A stretch of 64,000 nucleotides of DNA, taken from NCBI GenBank assembly GCA_002953655.1, contig CP025839.1, positions 2,039,572 through 2,103,571 of the forward strand, read 5' to 3'. The position numbers were made by a program, and so were the translations under genes. The DNA comes from Latilactobacillus sakei. Lineage in GTDB: Bacteria; Bacillota; Bacilli; Lactobacillales; Lactobacillaceae. A model generated the notes under the pieces. It was not told the DNA's origin. It did no database searches and saw only the letters and a program-made list of their open reading frames with translations. Within the stretch, counting starts at the first letter, position 1, and the number at the start of each line of letters is the position of its first letter. Below, in pieces: positions 17,010 to 24,419 of the stretch.

Positions 17010-18344
17010 ATGAAAACACATTTTGACACCATCGTGATTGGTGGTGGCCCCGGCGGCTTGGCAGCGGCCTACCGCTTGGCGGAACAACAGTCCGTCTTAG
17101 TCGTCGAAAATGATTTATGGGGTGGTACTTGTCCCAATCGCGGTTGCGATCCTAAAAAAATGCTCTACTCGGCCGTTGAAGCCATTGACCACCAGCACGC
17201 CATGCAAGCTAGTGGTTTGGTCGGCACCAGTTATATCAATTGGCCTCAACTGATGGCTTTTAAACGCCAATATACCACCCAAATTCCGGACGGCACCTTA
17301 AGTGGTCTACAAAGCGCTGGCATTCGTACAGTAACTGGTACTGCCCACTTTATCGCTGACCACTATTTACGCGTCAATGAAACGGATTACACGGCTGATC
17401 ACTTCATCATCGCAACCGGTCAAACCCCAACGCTGCCTGCAATTGAAGGACGCGATCTTTTACAGACCAGCAATCAATTTTTAGACCTGGATCACCTCCC
17501 TGCTAAAATAGCCTTCATCGGTGCCGGTTATATCGCCATCGAGTTAGCGAACATCGCCGCCACAGCGGGCGCTGAAGTCCATATCATTCAACACAACAAC
17601 CGGATTTTACGCGATTTTCCAGAAACCATGACGACCGAATTGATTACCAGCCTTCAAAATAAGGGCGTTCAGTTCCATTTCGAAACAACGGTCACCAAAG
17701 TCCATGAGACCACCAAAGGCCTCGTGCTCAACAACGCAGGGGGCTTCACACTAACCGTGGATGCCGCTTTTGCCGCACTCGGGCGTCACGCCAATATCGA
17801 CCAACTCAACTTACCCGCAGCGGACGTTGTCACTGGCCACCACGGTATTCAAGTAGACGATCACTTAGTCAGCAGTAACCCGCGGATCTACGCTATTGGC
17901 GATGTCGTTGATCGGCCCCAGCCTAAATTGACGCCAGTCGCCGGCTTTGAAGGGCGCTATGTAGCCGATCAACTTCTCCAAACCAATTCAGACCCCATTG
18001 CGTATCCGCTCATTCCACACACGGTTTACGCTAGCCCCCAGATTTCACAAGTCGGTATCTCTGTTCAAACCGCACAAGAAAATCCTGATCAATATCGACT
18101 TAATCAACAAACAACCACCAAGTGGTACACGTTCAATCGGATTAAGGAACCAAACGCGATGGTCACAACGATTTTTGACCGCCAAACCAACCAACTCGTC
18201 GGCGCGGCAGCCTACACCGCGATTGCCGAAGAATTAATCAATTATTTGACACCCCTCATTAAAAATCACACGACCGTGGCTGAACTCACCGATACAATCT
18301 ACAACTACCCAAGCCCCGCCAGTGATTTGAAATATTACTACTAA
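17010..18344 (+). CDS. NAD(P)/FAD-dependent disulfide reductase family protein (glutathione-reductase-like)
   Basis: 444 residues with the FAD fold VIGGGPGGLAAAYRL, redox pair in GGTCPNRGCDPKK (CxxxxC), NAD(P) fold FIGAGYIAIELANIAATAGA and the FAD segment YAIGDVVDRPQPKLTPVA. The class I reductases normally end in a dimer-interface HPTxSE motif that supplies the catalytic His; here the equivalent is YNYPSPASD, so the His is replaced by Tyr. Substrate unknown. It is divergent from the OpuB/EgtU-type importer, which makes a low-molecular thiol substrate worth considering. Confidence 0.85.
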   Translation: MKTHFDTIVIGGGPGGLAAAYRLAEQQSVLVVENDLWGGTCPNRGCDPKKMLYSAVEAIDHQHAMQASGLVGTSYINWPQLMAFKRQYTTQIPDGTLSGLQSAGIRTVTGTAHFIADHYLRVNETDYTADHFIIATGQTPTLPAIEGRDLLQTSNQFLDLDHLPAKIAFIGAGYIAIELANIAATAGAEVHIIQHNNRILRDFPETMTTELITSLQNKGVQFHFETTVTKVHETTKGLVLNNAGGFTLTVDAAFAALGRHANIDQLNLPAADVVTGHHGIQVDDHLVSSNPRIYAIGDVVDRPQPKLTPVAGFEGRYVADQLLQTNSDPIAYPLIPHTVYASPQISQVGISVQTAQENPDQYRLNQQTTTKWYTFNRIKEPNAMVTTIFDRQTNQLVGAAAYTAIAEELINYLTPLIKNHTTVAELTDTIYNYPSPASDLKYYY

Positions 18345-18385
18345 AAAAGTGTTGAAGACCAACTGGGCCTTCAACACTTTTTTAA
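18343..18385. terminator. bidirectional terminator
   Basis: AAAAAAGTGTTGAAG pairs perfectly with CTTCAACACTTTTTT around an 11-base loop. It serves the reductase gene (plus) and the DHA2 exporter gene (minus), whose stop codon overlaps it. Confidence 0.9.
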
Positions 18386-19860
18386 ATACTGCTTTCTTTT
18401 TTCGCTTTTCCTTGTAACCACAGATTAAAGGCGAGCACGATCACCAAGAGCACTGTCGCAATCAACATAATATTGTGTAAGCCTTGGTACATAATCGCGC
18501 GCATTGCTGGTAAGAGGTGCGCTGGCAATTCGTGCACACGTTGGAGATTGCTCAACTTGTTCATCATCGCCATCGTGATTTGGCCGTGTGATTTGGCAAT
18601 CCCTTGCGTTAAAGCATGGTTTAAAATCACGCCGTAAATCGACGACATGAACGTTTGACTCAGAATCCGTAAGAGATAAGCAAATGAGGTCGCAATGGGC
18701 ACATCGCGCGTCTCAGCGTCTTCTTGGACACTAATTTGCAAGACGTTAAAACTCATCCCAAGGCCGAACCCTTCAAAAGCGCCCATCAATAATAAAAACC
18801 AAAATGGTGCCCGATCGCCTATCATTAACATCCCGCTAAAGGCGATTAAAAAAGCGACGGTCCCCAAGGTCACTACGCGGTGTTTCCCTAAGCGTGGTTG
18901 AACTGCCGGCCCAGCCAGCGAACCAATCAAGTTAGTGACCGCGCCTGGAATTTGCGTCATTCCGCCGAGTAACGCACTCAAACCTAGTAACCCTTGCGCC
19001 CACATTGGAATATAAATGTTAAACGCGATAAACGCGCCCCATAAAACGACGAATAGGATGAAATCAGTCACCAATTGCAGATTTTTAAACAACCGGTTCG
19101 GTACGATTGGATCGGCCGCGCGATCTTCCACTCGGTATAATACAACTAACAAGGCCAAGCCTGCGACGATTAACCCAATAATCAGCGTCAACGAGCCAGT
19201 CCCAATCATTTGAATCCCGGTCAATAACGTCACCAAACTGGTAATCATAATACCGGCACCTAAGTAATCGACGCTGCCACTGAGATGTACTTTAGGTTGT
19301 TCTTTGAAGAAATACCGCACGCAGAGAATGGATACCAATGCGATTGGCACGTTGATGTAAAAGACCCAGTGCCAACTAAAGGTATCAACAATCCAACCAC
19401 CAATCAGTGGCCCGACAATCGAAGCCGCACTATAACTCGCAGTGGCATAACCGATAACTTGCGCCCGCTTGCGCAAATCTTGGTATAAATCAGCATAAAT
19501 GATGAATGGCAAGGTGTTCATCCCACCAGCACCAATCCCCATGACGGTTCTAGCAATCAGGAAGAAAACGATGTTCCCAGAAACCGCCTGAAAAATCGAA
19601 CTGATCGCAAACAACAACGTTGCCAATTGATAGGCCCGCCGATTGCCGATGTGTTCACCCAACTTACTCCATAAAGGCGTGGCCACCGCCATCCCCAACA
19701 AGAAGACCGCCACAATCCAGCCCATATATTGAATCCCGTGCAAATCACTAATGATTGCTGGCAAGGCCGTATTAATGATTGTCCCATCAAGCCCCGCCAT
19801 CATATTTGATAATAATAATGCCAGTGTTACTAAAAGTGTATTCTTCTTATTCACTATCAA
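18382..19860 (-). CDS. DHA2-family drug:H+ antiporter (EmrB/QacA type)
   Basis: 492 residues, 14 predicted membrane segments. MFS DHA2 signatures: LDGTIINTALPAI in segment 1 (motif D1), LGEHIGNRRAYQ in loop 2-3, and the motif C-like GIGAGGMNTLPF and GPLIGGWIVDTFSWHWVFYINVPI in segment 5. It exports cationic or amphiphilic compounds. The start could be TTG at 19860 or GTG at 19854; CGGAG lies 4 and 10 bases before them. MarR lies upstream on the same strand after a terminator, so it may control this exporter as well. Confidence 0.9.
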   Translation of the reverse strand: MIVNKKNTLLVTLALLLSNMMAGLDGTIINTALPAIISDLHGIQYMGWIVAVFLLGMAVATPLWSKLGEHIGNRRAYQLATLLFAISSIFQAVSGNIVFFLIARTVMGIGAGGMNTLPFIIYADLYQDLRKRAQVIGYATASYSAASIVGPLIGGWIVDTFSWHWVFYINVPIALVSILCVRYFFKEQPKVHLSGSVDYLGAGIMITSLVTLLTGIQMIGTGSLTLIIGLIVAGLALLVVLYRVEDRAADPIVPNRLFKNLQLVTDFILFVVLWGAFIAFNIYIPMWAQGLLGLSALLGGMTQIPGAVTNLIGSLAGPAVQPRLGKHRVVTLGTVAFLIAFSGMLMIGDRAPFWFLLLMGAFEGFGLGMSFNVLQISVQEDAETRDVPIATSFAYLLRILSQTFMSSIYGVILNHALTQGIAKSHGQITMAMMNKLSNLQRVHELPAHLLPAMRAIMYQGLHNIMLIATVLLVIVLAFNLWLQGKAKKESSI

Positions 19861-19977
19861 CTTACTCCGTATTTTCTATTTTTTATTTATTATAGTATAA
19901 GCGCCGCTATTTAACGAGCGCACTTCAACGGCTCAATTGCTTTTATTATCATACACCTTTAAGTTGACTGGAAGACA

Positions 19978-20009
19978 AACAAAAAAGGCCCCTTTTCAGG
20001 TTCCTTTTT
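19978..20009 (-). terminator. terminator of the MarR gene
   Basis: AAGGAACC ... GGGGCCTT with a small internal mismatch, followed by TTTTTTG on the minus strand. Confidence 0.7.
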
Positions 20010-20043
20010 CAATGTCACTTCGAACCGTTTTTGAGATTTCGAA

Positions 20044-20526
20044 TTAAAGATTTTCGCGCGCCGCTATCATCTGTTCGATAAATTGCGCAATAGTCTCAAC
20101 TTCAGCTTCGGAGTAGTTGGCTAAAACAGCTTCATAGTTTTGGCGTTGCCGTTGATGTAATTGATGATGCAGCTCACCGATTTCTTGTCCGCGGGCCGTA
20201 ATTCTCAGTACAACGGCTTTTTGATTCTCCGGCGTGTGAAATTTTTCAACCAACCGATTCTTAGCGAGGCGCTGAATATAGCGCGATAACATCCCTTGCG
20301 ACAATTCGGATTGTGCCTGTAGCTGCTTAAACGGGATTGCTTCGCCTGCCTGTGCCAGTTGGGTCAAAATTGCCAATTCTGAATGCGTCAATTTCTTGGC
20401 TTGAGCCATCATCTCCGGCGTTTTATTGGCCTGTAAATGCTGCAATAGCCACTCGCGCTCAGGATCTTGATCATTTTCAGCATGTAATTTGGCGATCATT
20501 TCTTGGAGCTTTGCTAATTTAGACAT
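20044..20526 (-). CDS. MarR family transcriptional regulator
   Basis: 160 residues with the MarR winged helix (LAILTQLAQAGEAIPFKQLQ, then QAQSELSQGMLSRYIQRL as recognition helix, and the wing LVEKFHTPENQKAVVLRITA). It lies divergent from a quinone-oxidoreductase-like gene; three copies of an ATTACC(T/A)GTAAT-like box in the shared region are the probable operators. It may sense quinones, aldehydes or phenolic compounds (family knowledge). The DHA2 exporter gene follows downstream. Confidence 0.9.
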   Translation of the reverse strand: MSKLAKLQEMIAKLHAENDQDPEREWLLQHLQANKTPEMMAQAKKLTHSELAILTQLAQAGEAIPFKQLQAQSELSQGMLSRYIQRLAKNRLVEKFHTPENQKAVVLRITARGQEIGELHHQLHQRQRQNYEAVLANYSEAEVETIAQFIEQMIAARENL

Positions 20527-20531
20527 TTTTA

Positions 20532-20667
20532 ATTACCTGTAATATATCTGTTGACTTTCATGAATTTAGAATCTATACTAATTTTACATTACAGGTAATT
20601 AAAAAACAAGAATCTTTCACTTTTACAGTTAACCGGGTTATTTTCACCCTAATTCATTACCAGTAAT
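20532..20667. promoter_or_regulatory. MarR operator triplet and oxidoreductase promoter
   Basis: Boxes ATTACCTGTAAT (20532-20543), ATTACAGGTAAT (20588-20599) and ATTACCAGTAAT (20656-20667) are copies of one palindrome. Between the first two lies a near-consensus plus-strand promoter: TTGACT (20551-20556), 17 bases, TATACT (20574-20579). The first box also directly precedes the MarR start, so both genes can be repressed from this segment. Confidence 0.85.
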
Positions 20668-20694
20668 TAATCCTATAAAAAAGAGGTTTTTAAT

Positions 20695-21636
20695 ATGCAA
20701 GCAGCAGTTGTAACAGATTTTAAACAAGATCCTAAATTTGATAACCAATTTCCAACACCAACCCCTCACCAAGATGAAGTCCTCATTAACGTGATTGCCT
20801 CATCCCTTTCTAATCGGGTGCGCTCCGGAGCAGCCGGCAGCCACTACACCTCCACGGACCAACTACCAATGATCCCCGGTGTCGATGGCATCGGCACTTT
20901 ACCAACCGGTGAACAAGTTTATTTCGCCAGCGAAGGTACTTTTGCTGAACAAGTCGCCGTCAAAAAAGGCCACTGGGTAACCGTTCCCGATGGCCTTGAT
21001 GCGCTTAAATTAGCAGGCATGATGAATCCCGCGCTTTCTTCTTGGATGGCCCTAAACTACCGTGCCAATTTTAGTGCCGGTCAAAAAGTTATGATCCTGG
21101 GCGCTACCGGTAATGCTGGTATGATGGCCGTTCAGATTGCCAAACGCTTAGGCGCTTCAGAAATTATCGCCGTCGCCCGCAATACAGAGCAGCTCAAGAC
21201 ACTAACTGACTTAGGCGCTACACAACTGGTCGATCTCTCTGCAGAACCCGCACAACGCAATGCTCAACTCGCTAAAGCTGGTAGTGACGTTGATATCGTC
21301 CTGGATTATCTTTGGGGCGACGTTGCAGCAAACGCCATGACCGCCATCATCCCCCACCGCCAAAATGCCGAACAACTTTTGCAATGGGTTGAAATCGGCT
21401 CATCTGCTGGCCAAACCGCACCCATTCCAGGGGCTGCCTTCCGCGCTGTCGCTTTGCGCTTAATTGGCTCCGGCCAAGGTTCAGTTGCGCCTATCAATAT
21501 CATGAAGTCCTTGCACGCCATTTTAACCGCTGAAAAAGAACACCCTTTTACTTTTACAACTCGGACACTACCATTATCAGATGTTGAAGCTGGCTGGCAT
21601 CTTCCTGGCAATGAACGCCTCGTTTTCACTATCTAG
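20695..21636 (+). CDS. medium-chain dehydrogenase/quinone-oxidoreductase-like protein
   Basis: 313 residues of the zinc-free MDR superfamily: GroES-like N-terminal domain to about residue 115, then the NADPH fold with MILGATGNAGMMAVQIAKRLGA (AxxGxxG form). No structural zinc cysteines are present. Such proteins reduce quinones, enones or aldehydes with NADPH. It is divergently transcribed from marR with clear operator boxes, so it is likely induced by the MarR ligand. Its last 4 bases overlap the convergent VTT-domain gene. Confidence 0.88.
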   Translation: MQAAVVTDFKQDPKFDNQFPTPTPHQDEVLINVIASSLSNRVRSGAAGSHYTSTDQLPMIPGVDGIGTLPTGEQVYFASEGTFAEQVAVKKGHWVTVPDGLDALKLAGMMNPALSSWMALNYRANFSAGQKVMILGATGNAGMMAVQIAKRLGASEIIAVARNTEQLKTLTDLGATQLVDLSAEPAQRNAQLAKAGSDVDIVLDYLWGDVAANAMTAIIPHRQNAEQLLQWVEIGSSAGQTAPIPGAAFRAVALRLIGSGQGSVAPINIMKSLHAILTAEKEHPFTFTTRTLPLSDVEAGWHLPGNERLVFTI

Positions 21637-22319
21637 TCGGTCCCTCGCACCACAGCATCGCGCCGCATACGAATCCCGTATTCCGCCAAGCCAATCACAA
21701 CCGCAATCGTCAACAGAATGAGGAGACTCTTCCAATCTTGTTTCAAGATTAATAAATCTCCAGCAAAGGCATAAATAAAAGCAACGATCGTCGAACCGGC
21801 TAAACAAGCCCAGCTTTGTGCTTTAGCCGTTAAATGCGTATCACCGGCGGCTAGATTCACAAAAGCAGTCGGAATCATTGGTACTGCATAACCAATCAAG
21901 ACGCCCACGGCCGGATGCCGCATTTTAACTAACGCACGATAAACGCGTGAATCCGGCTTTTTGTGGCGGTGATCCCGCACTCTGGTCAATAACTGCACTT
22001 GCAGTAAATTCCCGAGTGTTAAACCAATCGCATTAACGACAAAGCCACCCCAATGCCCTAGGCAAACCCCGACAAGCATCGCAACCGCTGAAGTCGGCGC
22101 GCCAGGAATCACTGTCATCACGACCATCACTAAGCCAAACACCAAGAACGCATATGGCCCCAGATGACGGATATCCAACACATATTGCCGATAATCCTGC
22201 CACTGCGCTAAAAAGGCAACGACCGTCCTCTGATGGCGCCAACCAATCAATAAAATAATCAGTGCTAGTAAGATGACACTTACCGCCAGTACCAGCCGCT
22301 TTTGTTGGTGTACTGTCAT
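21633..22319 (-). CDS. VTT-domain (TVP38/TMEM64, DedA-superfamily) membrane protein
   Basis: 228 residues with five to six membrane segments. The central region VMTVIPGAPTSAVAMLVGVCLG ... and GYAVPMIPTAFVNLAAGDTHL are the two re-entrant halves of the VTT/SNARE-assoc domain (the conserved Pro-Gly and Pro residues are visible). Relatives act in lipid or metal homeostasis; the role here is unknown. It is the last gene before the defence region, tail-to-tail with the oxidoreductase gene. Confidence 0.82.
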   Translation of the reverse strand: MTVHQQKRLVLAVSVILLALIILLIGWRHQRTVVAFLAQWQDYRQYVLDIRHLGPYAFLVFGLVMVVMTVIPGAPTSAVAMLVGVCLGHWGGFVVNAIGLTLGNLLQVQLLTRVRDHRHKKPDSRVYRALVKMRHPAVGVLIGYAVPMIPTAFVNLAAGDTHLTAKAQSWACLAGSTIVAFIYAFAGDLLILKQDWKSLLILLTIAVVIGLAEYGIRMRRDAVVRGTD

Positions 22320-22332
22320 TAGATTGCCTCCT

Positions 22333-22399
22333 TATTTGGGTAACACATCAACACCTGATAGTCACATATTAAAAACATGCCTCAATAGTTTACCCAAAT
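22333..22399. repeat. inverted repeat after the ParB-like genes
   Basis: TTTGGGTAA near 22336 and TTTACCCAAA near 22389 are inverted with about 43 bases between them. This lies after the stop codon of the second ParB-like gene; no U-run follows, so a terminator is doubtful. The rest of the gap shows nothing else. Confidence 0.35.
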
Positions 22400-23188
22400 T
22401 TAATTTAAACCTCTAATAATAAACTCTTTTCTTTCATTTGTTATTAAAAAATCGATGCTTTCAGTCTGTGTATACTGAATAACAATGCCATTTTTATTAT
22501 ATGCGTCTACAAGTTCTTTCAAAATGACTCTAAAATTAGACACTCCTATCAATCTATCCCTTGTATTACCACTATTAACATTGCGTAATAACCGTTCTTT
22601 ATCAAAATCAATAACCGTAAACAAATTATAATAAGCTAAAAAAACACCCGCAACAGATCTAATCTGCGTTGCTTCTATAAATTGACGGTAGTACTGGGCA
22701 ACCTTTAAGAAATCCGCATAACTCTTAAACCTAAACTTTCCTTGTTTAACCACGTCTAAAATTTTTACTTTTCGACGATCGATCAATCCATAACCAACAC
22801 AAATAATATCAGTTGGCCTAATAAATGGCATATTTTGAATCGCTTCGTTTAATCTTAAATACTCGTCGTTTCCTTGATTTGCGTAATGCCGAATGTAATC
22901 GCTAATCTGCCAACGCTTAGCAGTTGTATTAATCTCAACCACATCATTCTCACTTTTTTTAGGAGTCACGTAATAAATAATCGGTTTCCCTAATTCTTTA
23001 GCATAAGTATAACGATGCTGGCCATCGATAATATTAAATTCTTCATCTACTAAAATTGGATTCTTAATGCCTTCAGTAGCGATTGATTCATTTAATAAAT
23101 CAAATTTAGTAATGTCACGATTATATTCTAAAATCTTAAATTGTTGATAATTATATGTTTGATATATTTTACTAAAAACTCGATCCAT
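22400..23188 (-). CDS. ParB/sulfiredoxin-fold domain protein (paralogue 2)
   Basis: 262 residues. Residues 15-90 look like a ParB N-terminal/sulfiredoxin-type domain: it asks for an alternative site (ESIATEGIKNPILVDEEFN), then the hallmark IIDGQHRYTYAKELGKPI. The remaining 170 residues are mostly helical and unlike ParB's DNA-binding part. The fold is shared by CTPases, nucleases and kinases, so no enzyme activity is claimed. It is 18 bases downstream of a paralogue in a two-gene operon at the edge of the defence island; codon use is AT-rich compared with the genes to the left. Confidence 0.75.
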   Translation of the reverse strand: MDRVFSKIYQTYNYQQFKILEYNRDITKFDLLNESIATEGIKNPILVDEEFNIIDGQHRYTYAKELGKPIIYYVTPKKSENDVVEINTTAKRWQISDYIRHYANQGNDEYLRLNEAIQNMPFIRPTDIICVGYGLIDRRKVKILDVVKQGKFRFKSYADFLKVAQYYRQFIEATQIRSVAGVFLAYYNLFTVIDFDKERLLRNVNSGNTRDRLIGVSNFRVILKELVDAYNKNGIVIQYTQTESIDFLITNERKEFIIRGLN

Positions 23189-23206
23189 TCCTTTTCCTTT
23201 CAGCTA

Positions 23207-24001
23207 CTATATATTTAGAAGCTCTCTTGATTTTTCAGATAATATATTAGGTAATTTATTATTCTTCACTTCAAATTTTATCCTACTATTTTCACTTGCG
23301 TTATGTTTTGCATTATATAGCTTAACCATTTTAATCATAATATTAGTTTGACTTCTATTGCCTCGTAGCTCGCTTAGAACCTTCGAGTCAATTAAATATT
23401 CAGGCAATTTTTCGATTTTAATATTTCTTATCGTGTACAACTCAAAATAGGCCATAAATAGTTGTTGATAGCTCTTTAAACCGGTCATTTCAATAAATCG
23501 ATTATACTCATTAATGAAACGACGGTAGGCATTATAATTATAAAAATTAAACCCACCCATATGAACCTGTAGAACACCACTTGATATGCCACCACTACGT
23601 CCCATCCCAGTCCTTGCCATCGAAGATAGTGGAATATGTGGATTCTTACTATGTAACTCTGATAACTTCATATACTCTTCATTACCCTCCACAGTATAAC
23701 GATGTACATAATCGGACAATGTCCAATTATGTGTCGTCCGATTCATTTTTATAATATCTTCAAAGGTGATTCCACTCACAATTCTATAAAGTATTGGTCG
23801 ATTCGTTTCTTTAGCAGCAAGAAACCTCGCCTGTCCGTCACCGATTTCAAACCCATTATTCACAATGATTGGTACTAACATACCATTCTCACTAATAGAT
23901 TTTTTTAAAGTACGTCTCATCTCAGGTTTACGATTACCTTCAAAATATTTAAATTGACCATAGTTTTTTGTTATGTAGATTTCTCCAACAACTTCATCCA
24001 T
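23207..24001 (-). CDS. ParB/sulfiredoxin-fold domain protein (paralogue 1)
   Basis: 264 residues from the ATG at 24001; the frame extends to a GTG at 24010, but TTTTTAGGAG sits 8 bases before the ATG. The layout equals that of the downstream paralogue: KSISENGMLVPIIVNNGFE, then EIGDGQARFLAAKETNRPI, then a motif NRTTHNWTLSDYVHRYTVEG that corresponds to NTTAKRWQISDYIRHYANQG in the second protein. In this copy the hallmark His is Ala (DGQAR against DGQHR), so the two may have different activities. A possible promoter is TTGATT, 16 bases, TATTTT (24074-24047). Confidence 0.75.
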   Translation of the reverse strand: MDEVVGEIYITKNYGQFKYFEGNRKPEMRRTLKKSISENGMLVPIIVNNGFEIGDGQARFLAAKETNRPILYRIVSGITFEDIIKMNRTTHNWTLSDYVHRYTVEGNEEYMKLSELHSKNPHIPLSSMARTGMGRSGGISSGVLQVHMGGFNFYNYNAYRRFINEYNRFIEMTGLKSYQQLFMAYFELYTIRNIKIEKLPEYLIDSKVLSELRGNRSQTNIMIKMVKLYNAKHNASENSRIKFEVKNNKLPNILSEKSRELLNI

Positions 24002-24137
24002 TCCTATCACTCCTAAAAATAATTACGTTCTCGAAAATTAGACACAAAAATAACCATAATTACCGCCAAATCAATAAACCATTTTAGATAAATAGTTATT
24101 CATTGTTTTTGGGCGCACTCATGGCTAGTCTAAAAAG

Positions 24138-24165
24138 TTGTTAAATTCAAAAAAAAACGTACAAT
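24138..24165 (+). promoter_or_regulatory. promoter of the small RNA candidate
   Basis: TTGTTA (24138-24143), 16-base A-rich spacer, TACAAT (24160-24165). Predicted start near 24172. Confidence 0.65.
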
Positions 24166-24171
24166 AGGACT

Positions 24172-24273
24172 TGTAGGTATTTGTGGATCAGACTCGAATC
24201 TAGCCACAATGCTTATAAAGTAAAATAGATACGGCAATATCTATTTTACTTGCCCGCTTCGGCGGGTTTTTTT
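24172..24273 (+). ncRNA. unassigned structured small RNA, about 100 nt
   Basis: Between a good promoter and a classic terminator lie three stems without an ORF: TTGTGG/CCACAA capped by AGA-CTCGAA-TCT (24181-24209); a perfect 14-base stem AAGTAAAATAGATA / TATCTATTTTACTT (24218-24251); and the terminator CCCGC-TTCG-GCGGG with seven T (24253-24273). It is divergent from the ParB-like operon and 90 bases from the array promoter. I do not recognise its family; it is not a tRNA or tmRNA. Confidence 0.6.
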
Positions 24274-24328
24274 ATGCTCTAATCTCAATTTAAAACGTAG
24301 AGTTATCAGTAAGTTAAAATAGTTTAAC

Positions 24329-24357
24329 TTCACTATCAATTATACCACACATATATT
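24329..24357 (+). promoter_or_regulatory. candidate CRISPR array promoter
   Basis: TTCACT (24329-24334), 17 bases, TATATT (24352-24357), pointing into the array. A minus-strand extended -10 (TGTGGTATAAT) overlaps it at about 24341-24351, so activity in the other direction is also possible. Confidence 0.5.
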
Positions 24358-24380
24358 CTAAATTATCCCTACGCCATAAA

Positions 24381-24390
24381 AAGATGAAAT
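24381..24390 (+). repeat. truncated CRISPR repeat at the array edge
   Basis: AAGATGAAAT equals the last 10 bases of the CRISPR repeat. It is followed by 29 bases (24391-24419), the length of a spacer, and then by the first complete repeat. The other 26 bases of the repeat have been lost. Confidence 0.75.
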
Positions 24391-24419
24391 AGTAGAAACG
24401 AACGTGGGGTAGGGGATGA

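Noticed and set aside
24181..24209. Possible tRNA fragment (TTCGAGTCT on the minus strand)
   Set aside because: No acceptor stem, anticodon arm or CCA end can be built; the segment is better explained as a hairpin of the plus-strand small RNA.
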